From assembly GCF_000720475.1 (NCBI RefSeq), contig NZ_JOAP01000013.1, forward strand, positions 61,775 through 125,774: DNA of 64,000 nt, given 5' to 3'. This stretch comes from Streptomyces aureocirculatus. Lineage in GTDB: Bacteria > Actinomycetota > Actinomycetes > Streptomycetales > Streptomycetaceae. Position 1 is the first letter of the stretch, and every line of letters begins with the position of its first letter. The notes below the pieces were generated by a model. That model was not told where the DNA came from. It did no database searches and was given only the letters and a program-made list of their open reading frames with translations. Positions 43,224 through 51,540 of this stretch are shown piece by piece. Made by a program: the position numbers and the translations under genes.

Positions 43224-44981
43224 TCAGGACCGTACCCGCGCCGTCCGCCCGGTCGGCGGCGCCAGCACGTCCTCGATCAGCTCTGGCGGGACCGTGGCAT
43301 CGTCGAACCACCGGCCGCCGAGCGGCCGGGGAACCGGCATGATCTGGTCGTTCGTATAGGACAGGACCTTGCGGTTGTAGCGCCGTATCTCGTCCCGGAG
43401 ATCGGCCGGCAGCTCCTGGTCGAGCAGCAGTGCCTTCTCCATCTCCCCGAGCAGTTCCCGTGTCTCGTCGATGGTCTTGAGGACGGCCTTGCAGAATCCG
43501 GCGGGGAGGACTCCGTACTCACCCTTGATCTCCACCAGGCGGGTGATCGCCTCGTAGGAGACATCCTGGAGCTGGCGCCTGCTCAGCCAGTTTGTTTCGT
43601 AATTCAGCCGCCGGTGCCACAGCGGCTCGACCATGGCCCGGCGGTGTTCTTCGAGGGTGCGGTGGTGGATGCGGTAACCGTGCTTGTCCGGTTCTTCGAA
43701 GAACTGGGACCCCGGGTCGAGGAACGGCACCATCGGGCAGATGAGCGGAAGGGCGGCCCATCCTCCGAACTTCCGGATGATCCGCTCCGAGTACGCGATG
43801 GTGTCCATGACCGACTTCCGGTCCTGGTGGGGCATGCCGATGAAGAACCAGATCATGATGCCCTTCACGCCGGCATCAAGGGCGCGCGGAATCCACTCCT
43901 CCATCTGCTCCATGGTGTAGTTCCCGCGACCGGCGGCTTTACTGATCTTCAGGTCGTGGGACTCCGGGGAGAGCATGATGTAGGAATCTGTCGACTCACC
44001 CATCTTCTTGAGGATGTCGGGTGGTGTCAGACTGAACTGCTCGAAGTGGACGCTCTTGTATCCGAGCTCTTTCACGGCGTCCAGGTACTGGTGCATCCGC
44101 GTTCTGTTCTCGGAATAACACTGGAGCGCGTAGATCGAGGTGCGCTTCGCCGCTTCGCGCATGGTGCGAAGCTCTTCGACGACCAGGTCGTTGTCCTTCT
44201 GCACCAGGGTCCTGCGGACGCCCATGATGTTGCGGTAGGCGAACCGTGACCCGCCGCACCAGCCGCAGTCGTGCGCGCATCCGGTATTGGGCAACGTCAT
44301 GATGAGCTTGGCTGCCGAGGGGCCGCCGTCGGCTGCTTCGCGGTAGTACGACCAGTCGTTGCGCACGTTGTTGTAGTTGTTGTCCGGCGTGTGCGAGAAA
44401 CCGGTTCTCCGGACTTCGCCACCCGCCTTGTACAGGAGGTTCGGAATGGAACGGAAGTCCCTGCTGCCCTGCCGGACCCTGGTGACCAGCTCGGTGACCG
44501 GGTCGAGGGTGTCGTAGCCCTGGACGACGACATCGACGCTGGGGTACTCGATCAGTTCCTCGGCATAGTAGGTCGCCGAGATGCCGCCGAAGATGGTGAG
44601 CGCTTCGGGATGCACCTTCTTCACGACGGCCGCTAGTTCCACCGAGCCGTGGCAGTGTGCCATCCAGTGCAGGTCGAACCCGAAGACCGGCGCTTCGAAG
44701 CGGCCGAGTAATCGCTCGACATCTATTTCGGGATGCATGAGCATCAGGGAGGCGACATTCACTATCTTTGTGTCGAACCCATGATCGGCAAGACGCTGTT
44801 TTATCGAGAACCAGCCGATGGGATAAATCTCGTAGACCGAGGTGACATTGACACTGTCGCTGTCACTCAGATAAGCGAACAGCATGTCGTCGCGCTCGCG
44901 GAAGTCATAGACGCTGGGCGCGTGCAAAAGGAAGAGATCGGCCTCAAGTCGCGAAATTGACGGCTGATCCGTGGTGGTCAT
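43224..44981 (-). CDS. Cobalamin-binding radical SAM enzyme, with TTA codon
   Basis: 585 residues. The N-terminal B12-binding Rossmann domain covers about 50-165 (PIGWFSIKQRLADHGFDTKI, then LTIFGGISATYYAEELIEYP); the DxHxxG motif is not conserved (DLHWMA). The SAM cluster motif is NTGCAHDCGWCGG with Cys 235, 239 and 242, followed by the usual barrel (HFEQFSLTPPDILKKMGEST, FFIGMPHQDRKSVMDT). Family members often C-methylate unactivated carbons or rearrange rings. Leu91 is coded by TTA (44711-44709). First gene of the biosynthetic operon, 24 nt from the next. ATG follows GGGAGG. Confidence 0.92.
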   Translation of the reverse strand: MTTTDQPSISRLEADLFLLHAPSVYDFRERDDMLFAYLSDSDSVNVTSVYEIYPIGWFSIKQRLADHGFDTKIVNVASLMLMHPEIDVERLLGRFEAPVFGFDLHWMAHCHGSVELAAVVKKVHPEALTIFGGISATYYAEELIEYPSVDVVVQGYDTLDPVTELVTRVRQGSRDFRSIPNLLYKAGGEVRRTGFSHTPDNNYNNVRNDWSYYREAADGGPSAAKLIMTLPNTGCAHDCGWCGGSRFAYRNIMGVRRTLVQKDNDLVVEELRTMREAAKRTSIYALQCYSENRTRMHQYLDAVKELGYKSVHFEQFSLTPPDILKKMGESTDSYIMLSPESHDLKISKAAGRGNYTMEQMEEWIPRALDAGVKGIMIWFFIGMPHQDRKSVMDTIAYSERIIRKFGGWAALPLICPMVPFLDPGSQFFEEPDKHGYRIHHRTLEEHRRAMVEPLWHRRLNYETNWLSRRQLQDVSYEAITRLVEIKGEYGVLPAGFCKAVLKTIDETRELLGEMEKALLLDQELPADLRDEIRRYNRKVLSYTNDQIMPVPRPLGGRWFDDATVPPELIEDVLAPPTGRTARVRS

Positions 44982-45294
44982 TCACGGCCTCCCTGGCTCT
45001 CCGCTCGCCAGTTCAAGATTCACCATACTTCTTCCGGCTGAAAGGTTTGTCAAGAGCCGGTCGACCGAGAATTTCCCCGCAATTGATCTCCGGCTTCGCC
45101 GGTAATGGGACAGATGAGTTTGGGAATCCGCTCTTCGCACGGCGGTTGGCCTGCGGGAACGTATCGCCGACTTGATCGCCCGATGAATGGTGATCAGTAC
45201 GTGCGCACGCAGCGTTGACCCACAACCGTGCATCGCACACCTGATTCCCCGACGACTGCCGGTGGAGCCAGGCACGGGGACGGTGCGCTGACTG
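44982..45294 (-). promoter_or_regulatory. Likely promoter region of the biosynthetic operon
   Basis: 313 nt without a gene between folA and the radical SAM gene. On the minus strand TTGACA (45053-45048) and TATGGT (45027-45022) occur, but with a 20-nt spacer, longer than ideal. The stretch is locally AT-richer than its surroundings, as expected for a promoter. No clear operator palindrome was seen. Confidence 0.4.
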
Positions 45295-45837
45295 TCACCG
45301 GGTGTATGTGCGGATGCGGTAGCGCAGCCCGGACGTGGAGGACAGCCAGCCGGTGTCCTCGGCGACCCTCCACGTGGCGTCCGGTTTCGGGGCGTAGGTG
45401 TCGCCGTCCACCGCCGAGTCGACTTCCGTCACCGAGAGGGTCGTCGCGTACTCCAGGGCGGCACGGTAGATCTCGCCACCGCCGATCACCCATGCCGCAG
45501 CAGGGACGGCAGGCCCCGACGGCGCCGCAGTGGAGACTGCCGTGGCGCCTGCCCGCCACGGCTCGGCCGCGAGGTCCAGGGCCGCCGCGACGGAACCGGC
45601 GCGCTCCGCGCCCTCGGCCGCCCACTGAGGATTCCGAGTCACCACGATGTTGCGCCTGCCGGACAGCGGACGAAACCGCGGAGGCAGTGAATCCCATGTC
45701 TTGCGCCCCATGACCACCGGATGACCGAGGGTGGTGGCCTTGAAATGCGCCATGTCCTCGGGCAGCCGCCACGGAATCGCATTGTCCGCGCCGATCACGC
45801 CATCCAGGGTCTGCGCCCAGATCAGCCCGACGTTCAT
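45295..45837 (-). CDS. folA: Dihydrofolate reductase
   Basis: 180 residues; reduces dihydrofolate to tetrahydrofolate with [25 protein letters not shown], then [28 protein letters not shown] and [18 protein letters not shown] are the canonical blocks, with the acidic substrate residue replaced in the usual position by Glu/Asp (LPEDMAHFK). An Ala/Thr-rich insertion ([17 protein letters not shown]) makes it about 20 residues longer than E. coli DHFR. ATG overlaps the thyA stop (ATGA). Together with thyA it recycles folate during dTMP synthesis. Confidence 0.95.
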   Translation of the reverse strand: MNVGLIWAQTLDGVIGADNAIPWRLPEDMAHFKATTLGHPVVMGRKTWDSLPPRFRPLSGRRNIVVTRNPQWAAEGAERAGSVAAALDLAAEPWRAGATAVSTAAPSGPAVPAAAWVIGGGEIYRAALEYATTLSVTEVDSAVDGDTYAPKPDATWRVAEDTGWLSSTSGLRYRIRTYTR

Positions 45838-46631
45838 ACCGCGACCGGGGCCTTGATGGCCGGGTGGTGCTGGTAGTCGAGCACTTCCACATCACCGTAC
45901 GCGTAGTCGAAAAGCGAGTCGGCTCGGCGCAGACGCAGCTCGGGGAAATCGAAGGGGGTGCGCGAGAGCTGCTCGGTCACCTGCTTGACGTGGTTGTCGT
46001 AGATGTGGCAGTCACCACCGGTCCAGATGAAGTCACCCGGTTCGAGGCCGACCTGTTGCGCGACCATGTGCGTGAGCAGGGCATAGCTGGCGATGTTGAA
46101 CGGGACGCCGAGGAACAGGTCCGCGCTGCGCTGATAGAGCTGGCAGGAGAGCTTGCCGTCGGCGACGTAGAACTGGAAGAAGGCGTGACACGGTGCGAGA
46201 GCCATCTTGTCGAGGTCGGCGACGTTCCAGGCGGAGACGATCATCCGGCGGGAATCCGGATTCTGGCGCAGCGTGCCGAGGACCTCGCTGATCTGGTCGA
46301 TGTGCCTGCCGTCCGGAGCGGGCCAGGAACGCCACTGGGCGCCGTAGACCGGGCCGAGGTCGCCGTTCGCGTCGGCCCACTCGTCCCAGATGGTGACGCC
46401 GTGCTCCTGCAGCCAGCGGACGTTCGAGTCGCCGTTCAGGAACCACAGCAGCTCGTGCACGATGGATCTCAGGTGCACCTTCTTGGTGGTGACCAGAGGA
46501 AACCCCTGCGAGAGGTCATACCGTAGTTGGTGCCCGAACACGCTTCGGGTGCCGGTGCCCGTCCGGTCGGCTTTGGCCGTCCCGGAGGTGAGTACCAGCC
46601 GCAACAAGTCTTCGTATTGGGTGTCCGCCAC
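45834..46631 (-). CDS. thyA: Thymidylate synthase ThyA
   Basis: 265 residues, almost exactly E. coli length. Converts dUMP to dTMP using methylene-THF. Motifs: [60 protein letters not shown] with catalytic Cys about residue 148, [20 protein letters not shown] and [16 protein letters not shown] at 46631 is chosen from length; TAGACT lies 8 nt upstream, so the transcript is probably leaderless. The operon with folA points in the same direction as the polyketide operon. Many Streptomyces rely on ThyX, so this pair may be an additional copy. Confidence 0.95.
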   Translation of the reverse strand: MADTQYEDLLRLVLTSGTAKADRTGTGTRSVFGHQLRYDLSQGFPLVTTKKVHLRSIVHELLWFLNGDSNVRWLQEHGVTIWDEWADANGDLGPVYGAQWRSWPAPDGRHIDQISEVLGTLRQNPDSRRMIVSAWNVADLDKMALAPCHAFFQFYVADGKLSCQLYQRSADLFLGVPFNIASYALLTHMVAQQVGLEPGDFIWTGGDCHIYDNHVKQVTEQLSRTPFDFPELRLRRADSLFDYAYGDVEVLDYQHHPAIKAPVAV

Positions 46632-46994
46632 AGGCGTCGAGTCTACGTGCTGTGACCGGGTGGTCCGTCGTCCACGGGCGGTGACCGGCTGGTCCGTCGC
46701 GTGACGGGCGAGCCCCGAGCTGCCGGAGGTCTTCACCACGCCGGACGGGGGTCCGCGCCTCGCGGGTGCCGACGTCGTCCATCTGCGGCAGAGCTCATCG
46801 ACCGGATCATCGCCTGCGCGGGGGAGACCGAGCCGCCCGCCGCCTGAACTGTCCGCCCACCGAGTCGCTGCTTTCCCAAGCCGACCGTCTGCTTGAACCG
46901 ATTGCCGAGAGTGGATGGTTGCCGCCCGATCCGGACAAGGCGGAGCGCCGACGCGTCCTACGGTTTCGAAGAAATCGGCGCTTGGGAGGCTTGC
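46632..46994. other. Gap with short gene scraps
   Basis: 363 nt between thyA and the flavoprotein remnant. A plus-strand frame ending with TGA near 46845 reads [20 protein letters not shown], which looks like a protein C-terminus without a gene body. A second frame ([20 protein letters not shown]) follows at about 46862. Neither has a start or a recognised family; they look like debris. Confidence 0.4.
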
Positions 46995-47590
46995 ATGGAC
47001 AGGTATCGCGGTGCGCGGACGGCCGTGATCGTGGGCGCGGGCGTGGCCGGTCTGACAGCGGCCACAGCCCTGGCACGCGACGGCTGGCAGGTGGAGATCG
47101 CCGAGGTCGGCCCGCCGGAGGCGGCTTCCGAATGGGGGGCTGTGCCTGACCGGTCCTTTGTTGCGCGCCTTCGACGAGCTGGGGCTTGCGGACGCATGTC
47201 TGGCCGAGGGCTACGGCATGAGCACGATCACGCACGTGGACACGAACGGGAAGCCCGCGGACGAGGTCCGGTTGCCGCGCCTGATCGGTGCGCGGCGGCC
47301 CGCGATGGCCGGGATCGCGCGCCCCGTGCTGCACCGCGTCCTGCACACGGAGGCAGAGCGGTGCGGCGTAGTGATACGCCACGGAACGACCGTCGCCGCG
47401 GTGGATCAGGAGGGGGAACTGGTCCGCGTACGGTTGTCGGACGGAACCGTCCGCACGGTAGCGCTGCTGGTGGGCGCGGACGGGATCCGCTCGTCGACGC
47501 GAGGCCTGCTCGGGCTCGAGACCTCGCTCGTCTTCCACGGGCAGGGGTACGAGGCCTGCCGTGTCGGCTTCCCTCGCGAACACACCCGGC
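46995..47590 (+). pseudogene. FAD-dependent monooxygenase, frameshifted and truncated
   Basis: [20 protein letters not shown] starts a flavin monooxygenase with an intact GxGxxG. After about 45 residues the frame is lost near 47128, where a single-base change would restore [20 protein letters not shown]. The second frame continues through ALLVGADGIRSSTRGLLGLE to about 47570, then stops matching. The GDAAH half is missing; the AraC gene occupies its place. Confidence 0.83.
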
Positions 47591-47599
47591 ACACCCGCC

Positions 47600-48619
47600 A
47601 TGGCAGACAATGGTCCCCAGGGAGGTGGCCCCACCACCGTGCCGACGCCGCTGCGCAACCACCTCATCACCAGATCCCAGAACGCCGCCGACCTGCTCAA
47701 CGCCGCCACCCGCCTGTTCGGCGGCTCCATCGCCACCTCGCCCCTGGGCGAGCTGCGCGGCGGCGATCACGAGCTGCGCGGCGTCGCCGCACACGACTTC
47801 GCGGTGGGCTACTTCGCCTCGCCACTCGACGTCCGCGTCGCCTCCACCGAGAGCCGTAACCGCGGCTCCTATTTCGTCAACATCGGTGTCTCCGGTGCCA
47901 TCTCGGCATCGCGCGGCGGCCTGCGGGCGACCCTCGACGAGGCGACGGCGGGAGTCGCCAACCCCGGAGACACCCAGGAACTGCGGCCCCTGCGCAGCCG
48001 GAGGACGCAGTTCCTTGGCCTGCGGATCGACGCCGCCCTGGTCGACCAGGAGTTCACCGCGCTGACCGGGCGTCCTCCGGTGTCCACCGTGCGCTTCGAT
48101 TTCGCCCTCGACCTGGCCAAGCCCAAGGGCGGGGCGGTGCGGCTCCTGATCCGTTCCCTCCTCGAACAACTGGACTCCGAAGACCCCCTGTTCCAGCGTG
48201 TGGAACTGCAACGCAGCCAGGTGCGTTGCCTCGTCACCGCCCTGCTCCTGGCCCAGCCGCACTCGCACACCGGCGAGCTGCACGACGGTCCGCGCCCCGG
48301 CTACCCGCGCTCCTTGCGGGCAGCCCTCGCGTTCATCGAAGCGAACCTCGCCGAGCACATCAGCCTCGGCGGCATCGCCACTGCCGCAGGGTGCAGCCCG
48401 CGGACCCTCAGCTCCGTATTCCGCGACCGGCTCGGCATCTCGCCCATGTCCTACGTCCGCGACCTACGGCTCGACCGGACCCGTGCGGACATCCTCGCCT
48501 CCAGCGACCCCATCGGTACGATCGCCTACCGCTGGGGCGTCGCCCACCTCGGCCGCTTCGCCGGCGAGTACCGCGACCGCTTCGCCGAACTGCCCTCCGA
48601 CACCGCAACCCGCAGGTGA
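47600..48619 (+). CDS. AraC-family transcriptional regulator
   Basis: 339 residues. N-terminal AraC-binding-like domain (about 20-200), then the double HTH at the C-terminus: FIEANLAEHISLGGIATAAG, SPRTLSSVFRDRLGISPMSY and ADILASSDPIGTIAYRWGVA, HLGRFAGEYRDRFAELPSD. This NtcR/FeaR-like layout is common for regulators of aromatic and amine catabolism. ATG at 47600 overlaps the end of the flavoprotein remnant; an upstream in-frame ATG at 47561 is possible. It is the regulator nearest to the polyketide operon, but faces away from it. Confidence 0.88.
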   Translation: MADNGPQGGGPTTVPTPLRNHLITRSQNAADLLNAATRLFGGSIATSPLGELRGGDHELRGVAAHDFAVGYFASPLDVRVASTESRNRGSYFVNIGVSGAISASRGGLRATLDEATAGVANPGDTQELRPLRSRRTQFLGLRIDAALVDQEFTALTGRPPVSTVRFDFALDLAKPKGGAVRLLIRSLLEQLDSEDPLFQRVELQRSQVRCLVTALLLAQPHSHTGELHDGPRPGYPRSLRAALAFIEANLAEHISLGGIATAAGCSPRTLSSVFRDRLGISPMSYVRDLRLDRTRADILASSDPIGTIAYRWGVAHLGRFAGEYRDRFAELPSDTATRR

Positions 48620-48628
48620 CCAACATGG

Positions 48629-49081
48629 TCACGCTTTCCGTAGTCTGATCCGGAGGGGACTCGGGCTGTGGGGTGCACCGCTTTCGGTACATGTGAAAGG
48701 CCCTGCTGCGAAGCGATACATGGGGGTGTCCTCGGACGTCGCTCTCCGGTGGCTTCCATCCGCGTAGCGGAGCTCGAGACTCACATGCGCAGTCCATGGC
48801 CAGAGATCCGCGCCGAGTTTGTCCAGCGCAACGGGCACTGATTGGTAGACCCTGCGGATCGGGGGTATGGCCCGCGCAACGGTGTCCGCCGCAGACAGCA
48901 ACTCGCTGACGGCGGGGTTCGTGGACGGTGGGATGGGTCTCCCGGAGGGCGTCACCGTCAGGAGGGCTTGCTCCGGGGCCGCCGGGGTTCCTTGCCGTAC
49001 CGGTCGGAGACAACAGACCCCGGCGTCGGTCCAGCCCTGGACCACCCATTCGCTGCAGCGCTCGCCTTCGTAGAGCTCCAT
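48629..49081 (-). CDS. Hypothetical protein of the decayed GTPase locus, start uncertain
   Basis: From ATG 49081 the frame gives 150 residues: MELYEGERCSEWVVQGWTDA, then SELLSAADTVARAIPPIRRV and LGADLWPWTAHVSLELRYAD. Protein-like sequence also continues upstream to about 49141 (SHKAPRLGWGYQPAWTR) with no usable start codon, so the gene may have lost its start. Not recognised. It follows a small membrane-protein gene in the same direction. Confidence 0.5.
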   Translation of the reverse strand: MELYEGERCSEWVVQGWTDAGVCCLRPVRQGTPAAPEQALLTVTPSGRPIPPSTNPAVSELLSAADTVARAIPPIRRVYQSVPVALDKLGADLWPWTAHVSLELRYADGSHRRATSEDTPMYRFAAGPFTCTESGAPHSPSPLRIRLRKA

Positions 49082-49140
49082 CCGTGTCCAGGCGGGTTGG
49101 TATCCCCATCCCAAGCGTGGGGCTTTGTGTGATGCGATCT

Positions 49141-49437
49141 CTACAGGAGCGTCGTCAGCACCAGCACGATCAGGACCCCGACGAACAGTACGGCCAGTCC
49201 GGCGCAGCTCCAGGTCACTCTCCTGAGGAACCGATCGGTGCGTGCCCGCTCCTTGGTGCGCTCCTTCCGCCCGGGCTCCTGCACGGTCGCGCTCGTGCTC
49301 GCCCGCCGTGCGGTGGGAGCTTTTCCCGGCACCACCTCGCCTGCCGAGAGAGTGGCTGTCTGCCCGGGGCGGACTCGGGGGACGTCCGCTGCGGGCTGCC
49401 GGAGCGGACGAGAAGCATTGACGCAGTGCTCGGCCAC
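49141..49437 (-). CDS. Small single-span membrane protein
   Basis: 98 residues with one C-terminal helix (VTWSCAGLAVLFVGVLIVLV) and a charged, Arg/Lys-rich linker before it; tail-anchored topology. GTG at 49437 is 4 nt after an in-frame stop. It belongs to the block of broken genes derived from a GTPase locus and may itself be non-functional. Confidence 0.5.
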   Translation of the reverse strand: MAEHCVNASRPLRQPAADVPRVRPGQTATLSAGEVVPGKAPTARRASTSATVQEPGRKERTKERARTDRFLRRVTWSCAGLAVLFVGVLIVLVLTTLL

Positions 49438-49985
49438 ACCTCACCCAGGGCGCGGACAGAGGCGGAGGGCGCATGGTCGCCCGTGACGTGTACCTCGTAC
49501 ACCAGGTCGCCCACGATCGCGACACCGTCCTGCTCGCCCAGCAGGAGCCGGGCCACATGGTCGGGAAAGGCCTGCCGGTCGCTGCCGTCTTCCTGGAGCC
49601 CCACCATCTGCCCGGCGGGGCGGGAGGCGACAGGACGGGTTCCGGCTCCAGCTTCCGCAGAGCCTCGGCGAGGCGCTGAACTCTCTCCTGCTGGTGGACG
49701 GGCATATGGCGGCCTCGCAGCCGCCTGATGGCGGCGTCCGGAAAGGCATCGGAGAACGCGGTGCGCAACCGTGCGCTCTCCGCTGCGCCCACGACTTCGG
49801 CCAGCCACAGAACCGCAGAGGCGTCCGACGGACCGCAGCGACCGGTGAGGGCCAGTGTGAACTCCCGGGGGCGTCCTCGTGTGTCCCTTCTCCCATAAGG
49901 GATGGAGACCAGATACAGCCGCCACTCGCCGGTACGGGCCGTGACGGCTGCCTGGCCTCCGCGGAGTCCTTTCGTTTCTGAGGGT
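49438..49985 (-). pseudogene. Broken gene of the GTPase locus
   Basis: Protein-like sequence switches frames twice. About 49650-49960 reads WRLYLVSIPYGRRDTRGRPR and LWLAEVVGAAESARLRTAFS, then VHQQERVQRLAEALRKLEPE. From about 49610 the adjacent frame takes over with HVARLLLGEQDGVAIVGDLV and YEVHVTGDHAP. At least two indels are needed to join them. The family is unknown to me. Confidence 0.6.
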
Positions 49986-50310
49986 CGAGCCAACCTCCGG
50001 GACAGTCCTTCAGATGCAGCGCTATACCGCCGTTGGCCAACCCTGGGTCGAGCCGAAGGCTGAAGTCGAGCACGGATGTGTTCGCCTTGACGGAGTCGGC
50101 GACGAACTGGCCGCGCTGGACCACGCTGGCCAGAGCATGGGCGTGGTCCGCCATCAGGGCTTCAGTCGGCTCGTCGTCCGGGACCACCGTGACACCGCTG
50201 CCGGCGAGCATGTCCTGCCCGGCGAGGAAGACGGCGCTGATGAGCGAAGTCTTGCCGACTCCGCTGGGACCGACGAGCCCGATGTCGAAGACGACATTGT
50301 CCCCGCTCAC
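49985..50310 (-). pseudogene. P-loop GTPase/ATPase, 5' fragment
   Basis: GTG at 50310 starts a P-loop protein: NVVFDIGLVGPSGVGKTSLI (Walker A), a long helix with ADHAHALASVVQRGQFVADS, and IALHLKDCPGGWLDP, where a switch II DxxG-like block should lie (DCPGG). After about 108 residues the frame no longer looks coding. It resembles the TRAFAC/double-GTPase proteins that actinobacteria keep in multi-gene conflict-type operons. The start overlaps the stop of the preceding fragment (GTGA). Confidence 0.65.
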
Positions 50311-50620
50311 GCCGCACCGTTCCCTTCCCCGTGACCCGCGTGCCTGGCCAGCGCTTCGTGGACGGTTCCGGCCAGTGCCGCGAGGTCGCGGGCTCGGGCG
50401 TCCGCGGCGTGCAGGCGCCGGAACTCGTCGTGCCACAGCAGGTCGCGGCGGCTACGAGCCAGCCGCAGGAACTCCTGCCGCGAGTCGGCCGAGAGGATCA
50501 ACTCGTCCTCGAACTGCTTGACCGCGGCGTAGAGCACCAGCGCGGGCAGGGCGGCTTCACGCTGCGGGGCGAACACCCGGCAACTCCGGTACTTACGCCC
50601 TCGGCACTCCCGCCCCCCTC
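50307..50620 (-). pseudogene. C-terminal fragment of a gene upstream of the GTPase fragment
   Basis: ALVLYAAVKQFEDELILSAD, then FLRLARSRRDLLWHDEFRRL and ALAGTVHEALARHAGHGEGN, ending at TGA 50307. The helical sequence loses coding character upstream of about 50620. It was coupled to the GTPase gene by a GTGA overlap, showing they once formed an operon. Confidence 0.55.
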
Positions 50621-50966
50621 GCTGACGCCCCATACTGCCGCCAAGGCCGCCTGTCGCACCGGAGCCGACCGTATCTTCGGGTTGACGAAGGAGTGCGCTC
50701 AGCTCGATGCACGCCTCCTGCGCGCCTCCCAAGTGCCCTTGGCGCCCCCTGGGGATCCATCAGTTGTCTTCGTCGTCAACCATGGCCGCCTCGCAACAGC
50801 GCCGAGGCGCTCGGCTGGGCCGTCGCATACATATGATGGTCCGACAAATAATCCATACGGGTCAAACGCGTGCGTCGCCCCTGGATGCCCCCGTCATGCT
50901 GCGCTGTCATATCCCTGCCAGATCGCCCCGCTCGTCTCGTTGCAGCCTTCAGGGGAAGGCAGAAAC

Positions 50967-51530
50967 ATGGGCAGATTCAGGTACGGAATGGCAGCGGCAG
51001 CCGTTGTGCTGGCCGTCTTGGGAACGCTCGCGGCCGCGGCAGGCACGGCTCACGCGGAAGCGGGTCAGGACAACATCGGCATGTACAAGCAGGAGAAGAC
51101 CCAGTGGTGCTGGGTCGCCTCCGGGCTGACCATCGCCAAGTTCCAGGGATATGGGTCGACGCAGACGGACTTCTGCAACCGGGCCCAGCCCTCCTACGGC
51201 TGCAACAACCAGCCCGCCACACTCGGTGACATGGCCAAGGGCTGGAGCAGCCTCGGCCTGGCCCACACCGGCTCGGGCCTGAACAGCGCGGCCACGTTCA
51301 ACCAGGTGTACACCGACGTCAAGGCGGCACGGCCGGTCGCCGCCCGCATCGGATGGGCATCCGGCGGTGGACACATGAACGTGGTCTACGGCTTCGACAC
51401 GTCGAACAACACCATCGCCGTCGCCGACCCGTGGCCGGACACCGCCACGTACACGTGGTGGAACTACAACGACTACGTGAGCAACAGCTCGTCCAAGTGG
51501 ACCCACTCCCGCATCGGCATCTCCCGCTAA
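50967..51530 (+). CDS. Secreted papain-like cysteine protease, AvrRpt2/C70-like
   Basis: 187 residues. A signal peptide (GMAAAAVVLAVLGTLAAAAG, cleavage after TAHA) leads into a compact papain-like domain: catalytic Cys in EKTQWCWVASGLTIAKFQ, His in GGGHMNVVYGFD and the Asp/Asn position in IAVADPWPDTA. This is the QWCW layout of the AvrRpt2-like C70/C39-type peptidases in Streptomyces. ATG at 50967 follows GGGGAAGG. It is followed 10 nt later by a membrane-anchored secreted protein, a likely partner, substrate or inhibitor. Confidence 0.87.
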   Translation: MGRFRYGMAAAAVVLAVLGTLAAAAGTAHAEAGQDNIGMYKQEKTQWCWVASGLTIAKFQGYGSTQTDFCNRAQPSYGCNNQPATLGDMAKGWSSLGLAHTGSGLNSAATFNQVYTDVKAARPVAARIGWASGGGHMNVVYGFDTSNNTIAVADPWPDTATYTWWNYNDYVSNSSSKWTHSRIGISR

Positions 51531-51540
51531 GGCAGGCGAC

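Noticed and set aside
45834..46739. Longer thyA frame starting at 46739
   Set aside because: The extra 36 residues are Arg/Thr-rich and not ThyA-like; GTG 46631 gives the family length and has a -10 box.
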